Source of the DNA: Candidatus Stahliibacteriota bacterium
Lineage (GTDB): Bacteria; Hydrothermota; Tepidihabitantia; SM23-42
Direction: 5' to 3'
DNA length: 9,492 bases
Assembly (NCBI GenBank): GCA_030670605.1
Contig: DAOVBK010000041.1
Coordinates: 1-9,492, forward strand
The notes below the pieces were generated by a model. That model was not told the origin of the DNA, ran no database searches, and saw nothing but the letters and a program-made list of their open reading frames with translations. The position numbers and the translations under genes were made by a program. Below, piece by piece: positions 1 through 5,852 of the stretch. Each line of letters begins with the position of its first letter. Position 1 is the first letter of the stretch.

Positions 1-684
1 CTCAAACTGCGGGCAAAATCAAAAGTGACACTGCTCGATCTTCAGGAAAAGATTCAGAAAGGAGAAACCAAGGAACTCCTCGTGCTCCTTAAGGCAGATT
101 CTGCAGGATCGGCAGAGGCGCTTGATGAAAAACTGAATGAACTCAGTACGGAAAATGTCAGTGTTCGCGTTGTACACAAAGGTGTTGGGAAGATCAATGT
201 ATCAGATATTCTCCTTGCTGAAGTAACCGGCGCCATCTGTGTCGGATTTCATGTAGATCCTGATACGAATGCACTGGGGGCTGCTGAGCGGGAAGGCGTA
301 GAAATCAGAACCTACCGGTTGATATATGAAGCCCTCGATGATCTTCGTTCGGCGATGCTCGGCATGCTCGAGCCGAAGATCAAAGAAGTTCTCGTTGGTG
401 AAGCCGAGGTGCGCGAGATCTTTACCATACCAAAGCAAGGAATGATTGTTGGTTGTTATATGAAAGATGGCAAAGTCATGCGGAACAGCGTTGTCCATGT
501 ACTACGTGAAGATAAGGAGGTCTCTATCGCCAAAGTCGTATCGTTACGACGATTCAAAGAAGATGTCAAGGAAGTACTTGCCGGCTATGAGTGTGGTGTT
601 GGGCTGGAAGATGCTGGAGAAGTGCAAAAGGGCGACACGCTTCAGTTCTACAAGCTTGAGGAAACTGCGGCGGATGGCACATAG
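1..684 (+). CDS. infB: Translation initiation factor IF-2, C-terminal part (5' truncated by window)
   Basis: IF-2 is the GTPase that brings initiator fMet-tRNA to the 30S subunit and promotes 50S joining. The window holds only the last 227 residues; the frame is open from base 1, so the gene starts upstream and the GTP-binding domain is outside. The visible part matches IF-2 domain 3 (LLVLLKADSAGSAEAL, then a GVGKINVSDILLAE stretch and a GFHVDPDTNA segment), the linker helix ending GMLEP, and the C2 domain that binds the fMet-tRNA end (GEAEVREIF, then MIVGCYMKDGKVMRN, then SLRRFKEDVKEVLAGYECG). All are in the usual order. The stop at 682-684 lies inside the next gene, which starts at 674, giving an 11-base overlap. 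This is the first gene of the visible part of an infB-ylxP-rbfA-nrnA-truB-ribF operon. The family call is secure. Confidence 0.97.
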   Translation, partial: LKLRAKSKVTLLDLQEKIQKGETKELLVLLKADSAGSAEALDEKLNELSTENVSVRVVHKGVGKINVSDILLAEVTGAICVGFHVDPDTNALGAAEREGVEIRTYRLIYEALDDLRSAMLGMLEPKIKEVLVGEAEVREIFTIPKQGMIVGCYMKDGKVMRNSVVHVLREDKEVSIAKVVSLRRFKEDVKEVLAGYECGVGLEDAGEVQKGDTLQFYKLEETAADGT

Positions 685-967
685 GATTTTTGTCGGGCAG
701 TGCGAGATTGATCTCCACGTTGAAAACTGTCAATCCCTGAAAGAAAAACGCAGAATCGTAAAGAGTGTCAAAGAAAAGCTGCGGAACCGTTACAACGTCG
801 CAGTATGTGAATATGGTGATCTATCATTGTGGCAACGGGTGCAGTTGGGCGTGCTGACATGCAGTAATGAGAAGGCAGTTGTGCAGTCAACCGTAGAGAA
901 TATTCTTGATTTTCTTGAGAGAACACACGCGGTGTGTGTTTTGGATAGTCAAATAAGTATTCAATAA
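674..967 (+). CDS. ylxP: DUF503 / YlxP family protein
   Basis: A 97-residue protein of the DUF503 family, typified by Bacillus subtilis YlxP, which sits between infB and rbfA just as here. The hallmark is the N-terminal pattern VGQCEIDLHVENCQSLKEKR followed by RIVKSVKEKLRNRYNVAVCE, which fits a small ferredoxin-like alpha/beta fold. The biochemical role is poorly defined; the constant operon position suggests a part in ribosome assembly or initiation, which is inference. I chose ATG 674 because the family motif begins a few residues later; a longer open frame back to 467 would run deep into infB. The start overlaps infB by 11 bases, and the stop TAA shares a base with the rbfA ATG. Only a weak GAGG (658-661) is visible as a ribosome-binding site. 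Confidence 0.9.
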   Translation: MAHRIFVGQCEIDLHVENCQSLKEKRRIVKSVKEKLRNRYNVAVCEYGDLSLWQRVQLGVLTCSNEKAVVQSTVENILDFLERTHAVCVLDSQISIQ

Positions 968-1305
968 TGAGGCGAGAGCGTATAGCATCAGTACTCGAGC
1001 GCGAGATTTCAAACATCGTGGCGCAGGAAATGAAAGACCCCCGGCTCGGTTTTGTAACTATCACCGAAGTGCAGGTAAATCCTGATCTCAAAGAGGCGAT
1101 TGTGTACTTTTCGAGCCTTGAGAATCCGTCAGAAAATCTCAAGACACTGAATCGGGCAAAAGGTTACATACGCAGCACACTCGCACATCGGGTTCGGATC
1201 AGAGTCATTCCGCAACTTGAGTTTAAGATTGATGAAAGTTATGAGAAAAGCAGGCACTTGGATGAACTCTTTGAAGAGATTAACAAAGATAATCAGGAAG
1301 AGTAA
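967..1305 (+). CDS. rbfA: Ribosome-binding factor A (RbfA)
   Basis: RbfA is a single-KH-domain factor that binds the immature 30S subunit near the 5' region of 16S rRNA and is needed for late maturation and cold adaptation. This 112-residue protein has normal family length. It shows the start RRERIASVLEREISNIV, the DPRLGFVTITEVQVNPDLK segment with the following YFSSL strand, and the C-terminal signature AKGYIRSTLAHRVRIR then PQLEFKIDES and SRHLDELF. Its ATG overlaps the ylxP stop by one base (TAATG) and no clear Shine-Dalgarno sequence precedes it, so translation is probably coupled to ylxP. The last 44 bases overlap the predicted start of the DHH phosphoesterase. Family identity is secure from sequence and operon position. 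Confidence 0.95.
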   Translation: MRRERIASVLEREISNIVAQEMKDPRLGFVTITEVQVNPDLKEAIVYFSSLENPSENLKTLNRAKGYIRSTLAHRVRIRVIPQLEFKIDESYEKSRHLDELFEEINKDNQEE

Positions 1306-2227
1306 GCGAATCGTTGTCGCAACACACTTCAACCCTGACAGTGATGGTATTTCTGCAACACTCGCATGTGCCCATCTTATTCTACACTACAAGAGGCGGA
1401 AACCGGTGTTGTACTGCCATTCACCGATTCCCGTCAAATATCAGTTTCTTCTCGGTCGAACGTGGCAGTTTGTGACAGAACTTCCTGCCTCTGATCTCAT
1501 TATTGCTGTTGACTCGCCGCGGATTTCGAGAGTGTTCGCCCACATGGGGCATATCAGATCAGCACATCTTGACGCAAAGACCATTGTCAACATTGACCAT
1601 CACAAAAGCAACAACGGTTTTGGTGAAATACGTATCGTTAATAAACGCGCATCGTCAACATCCGAGATCATGTATACGATTCTCACCGGTTTGGGAATCA
1701 GAATACGCAAACCATTAGCAGAGATACTCTACTGTGGTATTTACAGTGATACAGGGGGGTTTACCTACCCGAATACAACGAGCGAATCCTTACGGGTCGC
1801 AGCGGAACTGGTCGGGGCAGGTGTTCAAGCGGGTCCATTGATAAAGAAGTTGAATGCCAAAACACTCGATGGTACATTGCTGCTTAGTAAGGTTCTCAAT
1901 ACGATTGAAATCCGTAATGGTATTGGCAGTATGTACCTCACGCAGGCGATGCTTGAAAAAAATGATGCAACGATGGCAGATTCTGAAAATTTCGTTTCAT
2001 TTCTTCAGGCTATTGAAGGCGTGCGCGTTTCAGTTTTCTTACGTGAAGAAAAAAAACGTACGCGGATCAGTCTTCGTAGTGATGGGATTGTTGACGTCGA
2101 TTGTCTCGCGCGCCGGTATGGCGGTGGAGGTCACCGTCTTGCTGCCGGCGTCCTGATGAAAAAAGAACTGCGCGCAGCGAAGCGGGATATGATTAGGGCG
2201 ATACGGGCAGAGATGAGAAAGAAGTAA
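1262..2227 (+). CDS. nrnA: DHH-DHHA1 phosphoesterase, NrnA-type oligoribonuclease / pAp phosphatase
   Basis: A 321-residue DHH superfamily phosphoesterase. NrnA-type members use two metal ions to degrade short oligoribonucleotides (nanoRNA), and many also dephosphorylate 3'-phosphoadenosine 5'-phosphate; the substrate here is inferred from the family. All DHH motifs are visible: THFNPDSD (residues 21-28), AVDSP (82-86, D84), the name-giving DHH in NIDHHKSN (D112-H114), SDTGGF (162-167, D163), and the DHHA1 glycine-rich GGGGHRLAAG (287-296), which contacts substrate. The frame is open from 1217 with ATGs at 1232, 1241 and 1262. I chose 1262 because it leaves about 20 residues before the first motif, as in known NrnA proteins; TTG 1271 is also possible. 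The overlap with rbfA is 44 bases. A DHH gene between rbfA and truB is a common arrangement. Confidence 0.9.
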   Translation: MNSLKRLTKIIRKSKRIVVATHFNPDSDGISATLACAHLILHYKRRKPVLYCHSPIPVKYQFLLGRTWQFVTELPASDLIIAVDSPRISRVFAHMGHIRSAHLDAKTIVNIDHHKSNNGFGEIRIVNKRASSTSEIMYTILTGLGIRIRKPLAEILYCGIYSDTGGFTYPNTTSESLRVAAELVGAGVQAGPLIKKLNAKTLDGTLLLSKVLNTIEIRNGIGSMYLTQAMLEKNDATMADSENFVSFLQAIEGVRVSVFLREEKKRTRISLRSDGIVDVDCLARRYGGGGHRLAAGVLMKKELRAAKRDMIRAIRAEMRKK

Positions 2228-2257
2228 AAATGCGCTGCAGCACGTATGTAATAGACT

Positions 2258-2932
2258 ATGTCAAGAGATGTTCGTTTGGTCGACAAACCGGTTGGCTTTA
2301 GCTCCTACCAGATAGTGCGTGTCTTCACGTCGTGCTATGATAAGGTTGGTCACGCTGGTACACTTGATCCATGTGCAAGTGGGCTGCTTATTGTACTTAT
2401 AGGAAAGGCGACCAAACGTTCTCAAGAAATACAGCAGTGTGAGAAAGAATATGTCGGTGAGATACTTCTCGGTATGATAACCGATACCTACGACATCAGC
2501 GGTCACGTGGAGCGCATGGGGAGGAAGTACACACGTCAGAGAGCGTGCTCACCGCCTCCGTTTTCGGTTGACTCACTGCACGATGTCGCACAGACATTCG
2601 TCGGGACCATAGAACAAGAGCCACCACGCTATTCAGCATTGAAACATAAAGGCAAGAAGCTGTACGAACTCAGTCGCCAGGGTGTCCGCATACAACCGCG
2701 GAAGCGGAAGGTGTTCGTACGTTCTTTCTCGGTGATTGAGTATCAGCATCCTGTTGTTTCTTTTACCACTGTTGTCGGGAAAGGAGTATACGTTCGTTCC
2801 CTTGCACATGATATTGGCACGAATCTCGGTACCGGTGCAACGCTTCTATCTTTGCGCCGAACGAAGATTGGTGATTATTCAGTCGATGACGCAGATACCC
2901 TCGGTTCTGTGCTTGATGAACTGAGTACGTGA
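2258..2932 (+). CDS. truB: tRNA pseudouridine(55) synthase TruB (short form)
   Basis: TruB converts U55 in the T-loop of tRNAs to pseudouridine and helps tRNA folding. The 224-residue protein shows the N-terminal LVDKPVGFSSYQIV, the catalytic motif HAGTLDPCASGLL with nucleophile D37, KEYVGEILLGMITDTYDISG (Y65 region), PPRYSALKHKG (122-132), and GVYVRSLAHDIG with R180. It then ends shortly after the LRRTKIGDYSVDDA segment, so it lacks the C-terminal extension or PUA-like domain that brings Escherichia coli TruB to 314 residues. The catalytic domain itself appears complete. The start is fixed because an in-frame stop (2252-2254) precedes ATG 2258. No good Shine-Dalgarno is visible. The gene follows the phosphoesterase after 30 bases, and its TGA overlaps the ribF ATG by one base. 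Confidence 0.94.
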   Translation: MSRDVRLVDKPVGFSSYQIVRVFTSCYDKVGHAGTLDPCASGLLIVLIGKATKRSQEIQQCEKEYVGEILLGMITDTYDISGHVERMGRKYTRQRACSPPPFSVDSLHDVAQTFVGTIEQEPPRYSALKHKGKKLYELSRQGVRIQPRKRKVFVRSFSVIEYQHPVVSFTTVVGKGVYVRSLAHDIGTNLGTGATLLSLRRTKIGDYSVDDADTLGSVLDELST

Positions 2933-3801
2933 TGAAAGTATTAGTGGAAAAGCGTAATACGATTACGCGAAAATCAGTGTGTGGCATAGGCAGTTTTGAT
3001 GGCGTTCATCGCGGACACAAAGAAATTATAGCTGCACTTAGGAAAATTGCAGGCGATACACGCAAAACCGGCATCATAACATTCATTCCGCTGCCATTCT
3101 TCGTGCTGACGCGGGCGCCGATCATGTTTCTCACATTGAAACAAGAGAAGGAACAACTCCTGCGTGAGTACGGTGTTGATTTTGTGTATTATTATAGATT
3201 CACTAAGAAGCTCGCTCAGCTTACGCCACAGGAATTTGTTGAAACGGTCGCAGAAACTATTTCACCATCTCACATTGTCATCGGCGAGAACTTTCATTTT
3301 GGTAAAGATCGTTCTGGTTCAGCACATCTGTTGGAGAAACTGGCGCATGGGAAATTTCTGGTGCATGTTGTTTCACGTAAGAAAGATGATGGAACCATTT
3401 CGAGCACGCGCATCCGTGAGCTTCTTCTGCTCGGCAATGTTAAGGCGGCCAGTAGATTGCTCGGAAGGCAGTACACCATATCCGGGACCGTCACTAAAGG
3501 TCAGGGCAAAGGAACACAGCTTGGTTTTCCAACCTTGAACATACGACCATCACCGCACAAGCTATTACCTCTCGATGGCGTGTACAAAGGAGATGTGCTC
3601 ATCCACGGGAAAGCATACCGCTCAGCCCTGTTCCTGAAGCATGATCTTGTTGAAGCCCACGTGTTAGGATTTTCAGCAAACCTCTACAAGAAAAGCGTGA
3701 TGGTGAAGCTGCTTGAACGTATTAGGGCGGTCAAGAAGTTCAAGAGTGACGATGCACTGCGTCGTGCAATAAAGCACGATGTGGAAATGATCCGCAAATA
3801 G
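2932..3801 (+). CDS. ribF: Bifunctional riboflavin kinase / FAD synthetase RibF
   Basis: RibF phosphorylates riboflavin to FMN (C-terminal flavokinase) and adenylylates FMN to FAD (N-terminal nucleotidyltransferase). In this 289-residue protein the FAD synthetase half shows GIGSFDGVHRGH (18-29), IVIGENFHFGKDRSG (115-129) and ISSTRIRELLLLGNV (156-170). The flavokinase half shows GQGKGTQLGFPTLNI (190-204), DGVYKG (215-220), and VEAHVLGF with a likely catalytic E241, ending in the usual LERIR...KKF...HDV pattern. Two departures stand out: the NIGxxPTF-like loop before the catalytic glutamate seems missing (about 10 residues shorter than usual), and the nucleotidyltransferase TFxPHP motif reads TFIPLP. 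ATG 2932 overlaps the truB stop (TGATG); GTG 2929 is the alternative and adds one residue. It is the last gene of the operon, with no clear terminator after it. Confidence 0.93.
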   Translation: MKVLVEKRNTITRKSVCGIGSFDGVHRGHKEIIAALRKIAGDTRKTGIITFIPLPFFVLTRAPIMFLTLKQEKEQLLREYGVDFVYYYRFTKKLAQLTPQEFVETVAETISPSHIVIGENFHFGKDRSGSAHLLEKLAHGKFLVHVVSRKKDDGTISSTRIRELLLLGNVKAASRLLGRQYTISGTVTKGQGKGTQLGFPTLNIRPSPHKLLPLDGVYKGDVLIHGKAYRSALFLKHDLVEAHVLGFSANLYKKSVMVKLLERIRAVKKFKSDDALRRAIKHDVEMIRK

Positions 3802-3888
3802 CTTCGTTTCGTTGACACTACATTCCCTGTTTTCACAGAACACCGTCGTCATCGCATAAACACAAAACGCTCTGAGTATGTCAGAATA

Positions 3889-3916
3889 TTGACTTTATGC
3901 ACGTCATCCGTAGAAT
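3889..3916 (+). promoter_or_regulatory. Predicted sigma70-type promoter of mutL (leaderless)
   Basis: A TTGACT -35 box at 3889-3894 is followed, after a 16-base spacer, by a TAGAAT -10 box at 3911-3916; each matches five of six consensus bases. Only five bases separate the -10 from the mutL ATG at 3922, so transcription would start at or next to the A of the start codon. No Shine-Dalgarno sequence precedes that ATG. The rest of the 120-base gap after ribF (3802-3888) contains no gene, tRNA or terminator that I can see. Confidence 0.55.
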
Positions 3917-3921
3917 TATCT

Positions 3922-5568
3922 ATGGCACACATCAGGATCCTGAAACCCGATGTTCAGGGCAAGATCGCTGCTGGCGAGGTTATCACGCGACCGGCATCAG
4001 TAGCAAAAGAATTGTTGGAAAACGCACTCGATGCACAGGCAAAGCGTATTGAGGTCGATATTGCCGATGGTGGTAAACAGAAGTGCTTAGTCAATGATGA
4101 TGGCATTGGTATGACCAAGGAAGATGCACTTCTCTCAATAGAACGGTATAGTACGAGCAAAATACGTAGCATCGATGATATTGATAATATCACCACATAC
4201 GGTTTTCGCGGTGAAGCATTAGCGAGCATCGCGCAGGTGTCGCACTTTGAGTTAGAGACGGCAGACGGAACGCACGGGGCCCGGATATTCGTCCGAGCTG
4301 GTCACGTAGAGCGTGTTGTTGATTCACAGAGACCGCGCGGTACACGGGTGAAGGTTTCTAATCTATTTTTCAATCTTCCTGCACGGCTTAAGTTCCTGAG
4401 GTCCGCACAGTGGGAACGCCGTCTAATCGCAGAGATGGTGCGCAACTATGCATTCGTTAATCCATCAGTTCATATGAGTCTACGTGAGACAGGACGACGC
4501 GTTGTTGAATTCATGAGTATGAAATCGATAAAGGAACGCCTGCAGGCAGCACTATCAAGAACAGTCATCGAGTCTCTCGCGGAAATTAATGTTGACGTCG
4601 GTCTGGTGAAGATCTTCGGCTACGTGTCGCGACCGGATTTTCAGGAAAAGCATCGGCTGCACTATGTATATATCAATTCGAGGCCTGTCCGCTATCCCCG
4701 CATCTACCGTGCAATACTGTCTGCATATCAGGAGCCAAAGAATCCACCAGCCTTCTTGTTTAACATTATGGTTGCACCGGACCGCATTGATGTGAACATA
4801 CATCCTACGAAGAATGAGGTAAAACTTCGGGATGAGCAGTATATAGTGGACCTTCTTGCGCAGTCAATCAAAAAGGCAGCATTCTCTTTGGCAACGACTA
4901 CTGGTTATGAACGAGTGGTTTCAGCGACGCAATCAGTTGCTCGAGCAGGAAGCCCGCAGTTTGTCCAGGACCATCTCGTTGTGTCTGAGCCGAGTCAGAC
5001 TCCCCACAGTGTGCTGGAAAGGGATACTGATGAATTCTGGCAGCTTCACGATGCCTATATACTGGCGCAGACGCGGTCTGGTCTCATAATCGTTGACCAG
5101 CATGTGGCACATGAACGCATCATATACGAGTCGATTATGAAAGGTACTGCTGGTTCACAGAGGCTCTTGTTTCCCATTACGCTTGACCTATCACCAGAAG
5201 AGTACCGGACCTACAAAAAAACAAAATCTCTGCTCAAGGAATTGGGAGTAGCGTTCAAGGAATTCTCACAGCGCACAGTTGTTATTGATAGCCTGCCCAC
5301 TGATGTGCATGTCGGTCGTGAGGAAATAGCGAACTTATTCAAGGATCTCGATGAACTGGGGAGCGTCAGGAAAGAAAAAGGTGAGGTTGCCAAGGTCATT
5401 GCGTGCCACACTGCAATAAGGGCAGGCCAGAAGCTATCTGTTGTTGAGATGCGCGATCTCATTGACCGGCTTTTTGCCTGCGATAACCCGTATACGTGCC
5501 CTCATGGACGACCAGTCGTGTTAAAATTTTCCCTTGAAGAACTAGCCGCACGTTTCGGAAGAACATGA
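3922..5568 (+). CDS. mutL: DNA mismatch repair protein MutL (endonuclease type)
   Basis: MutL is the dimeric GHKL ATPase linking MutS mismatch recognition to strand incision. The 548-residue protein has the full N-terminal ATPase: IAAGEV (15-20), KELLENALDA (29-38, E30 and N34), NDDGIGM (58-64), YGFRGEALASIA (93-104), NLFFNLPARLKFL (147-159), and HPTKNEVKLRDE (294-305). A short linker of about 50 residues leads to the C-terminal dimerization and endonuclease domain with DQHVAHERIIYE (392-403), ACHTAIRAGQKLS (494-506) and CPHGRP (526-531). These metal-binding motifs are those of MutL from bacteria without MutH, so it should nick DNA itself. The usual DQHA reads DQHV. I chose ATG 3922 because the family motif follows at once; a TTG frame opening at 3889 coincides with the promoter. 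MutS is not in the window. Confidence 0.95.
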   Translation: MAHIRILKPDVQGKIAAGEVITRPASVAKELLENALDAQAKRIEVDIADGGKQKCLVNDDGIGMTKEDALLSIERYSTSKIRSIDDIDNITTYGFRGEALASIAQVSHFELETADGTHGARIFVRAGHVERVVDSQRPRGTRVKVSNLFFNLPARLKFLRSAQWERRLIAEMVRNYAFVNPSVHMSLRETGRRVVEFMSMKSIKERLQAALSRTVIESLAEINVDVGLVKIFGYVSRPDFQEKHRLHYVYINSRPVRYPRIYRAILSAYQEPKNPPAFLFNIMVAPDRIDVNIHPTKNEVKLRDEQYIVDLLAQSIKKAAFSLATTTGYERVVSATQSVARAGSPQFVQDHLVVSEPSQTPHSVLERDTDEFWQLHDAYILAQTRSGLIIVDQHVAHERIIYESIMKGTAGSQRLLFPITLDLSPEEYRTYKKTKSLLKELGVAFKEFSQRTVVIDSLPTDVHVGREEIANLFKDLDELGSVRKEKGEVAKVIACHTAIRAGQKLSVVEMRDLIDRLFACDNPYTCPHGRPVVLKFSLEELAARFGRT

Positions 5569-5573
5569 CAGTA

Positions 5574-5598
5574 TATCAGAGAATCAGGAGATCGGGAA
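5574..5598 (+). repeat. Left flank of composite repeat: ATCAG octamers, outer inverted-repeat arm
   Basis: Starting six bases after the mutL stop, three 8-base units begin at 5575, 5583 and 5591 (ATCAGAGA, ATCAGGAG, ATCGGGAA). Bases 5574-5589 are the reverse complement of 5774-5789 at 15 of 16 positions, so this block is also the left arm of an outer inverted repeat. It is directly visible in the sequence; its function is unknown. Confidence 0.7.
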
Positions 5599-5602
5599 GT
5601 GG

Positions 5603-5702
5603 ACCCCGTTAGAGACAGAATCTTCAGTCGCAGATCTGGAAATATGGCATCGCCTCAGTACTACAGCAGCAATTCTCAGGTGTCGTCAGTCTCTAACGGG
5701 GT
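5603..5702. repeat. Core of composite repeat: perfect 14-bp inverted repeat enclosing 72 bases
   Basis: ACCCCGTTAGAGAC at 5603-5616 is repeated as its exact reverse complement at 5689-5702, with 72 bases between. The interior has a small palindrome CAGATCTG (5631-5638) but no other strong stem that I can find by eye. The arms read in one frame translate to DPVRD and VSNGV, peptide traces I recall from dispersed palindromic repeats in candidate-phylum genomes. There is no transposase and no convincing target-site duplication, so it may be a non-autonomous MITE-like element or a structured RNA. Copy number elsewhere in the genome is unknown. Confidence 0.75.
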
Positions 5703-5706
5703 GGAG

Positions 5707-5798
5707 ACCAGAGGACCAGGATACCAGGTCATCAGGTTTTTTTGTCTGATTATCTGATATCCTAATAGCCACATCCTGATACTCTGATAAACTGATAC
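5707..5798 (+). repeat. Right flank of composite repeat: degenerate 8-base-periodic array
   Basis: ACCAG or ATCAG occurs at 5707, 5715, 5723 and 5731, exactly 8 bases apart. After a run of seven T (5737-5743), CTGAT-type units occur at 5746, 5754 and 5762 (CTAAT), then, after one 14-base step, at 5776, 5784 and 5792. CTGAT is the reverse complement of ATCAG, so the array switches orientation in its middle, and 5731-5735 can pair with 5746-5750 around the T run. Bases 5774-5789 form the right arm of the outer inverted repeat with 5574-5589. Confidence 0.7.
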
Positions 5799-5817
5799 CC
5801 TTTTCTACTACACTTCC

Positions 5818-5846
5818 TTGACAAAATGGGATGAATCCCATATACT
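5818..5846 (+). promoter_or_regulatory. murA: Predicted strong sigma70-type promoter of murA (leaderless)
   Basis: A perfect TTGACA -35 box (5818-5823), a 17-base spacer and a TATACT -10 box (5841-5846) form a near-consensus promoter. The -10 ends six bases before the murA ATG at 5853, placing the expected transcription start on the start codon. No Shine-Dalgarno sequence precedes it. The promoter lies just outside the composite repeat and probably drives murA, ispG and the amidotransferase gene. Confidence 0.7.
5826..5841. promoter_or_regulatory. 6-bp dyad in the murA promoter spacer, possible operator
   Basis: ATGGGA (5826-5831) and TCCCAT (5836-5841) form a perfect inverted repeat around TGAA. 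It fills most of the space between the -35 and -10 boxes and its last base is the first of the -10. A repressor bound there would block RNA polymerase. No regulator gene is nearby, so the role is inference. Confidence 0.35.
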
Positions 5847-5852
5847 CTACCA

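Noticed and set aside
2245..2257. TATGTA before truB as a -10 box for another leaderless gene
   Set aside because: No -35-like sequence is found at the right distance and the box is a weak match; truB more likely belongs to the upstream transcript.
3812..3840. A second TTGACA (3812-3817) after ribF as a promoter
   Set aside because: No acceptable -10 box lies 16 to 18 bases downstream; the TTGACT/TAGAAT pair nearer mutL is much better.
3889..3921. Longer mutL start at TTG 3889
   Set aside because: The extra eleven residues are not part of the MutL family N-terminus and the bases coincide with the predicted -35 to -10 region.
5735..5757. T7 run after possible short hairpins (GACC...GGTC, ATCAG...CTGAT) as a mutL terminator
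   Set aside because: The stems are only four or five base pairs, are not GC-rich, and the T run falls in a loop rather than after a stem. It is better explained as part of the periodic array.
5569..5852. CRISPR array or tRNA in the mutL-murA gap
   Set aside because: The repeats are 8-base degenerate units without spacers of constant length, and no cloverleaf with anticodon and T-arm can be drawn.
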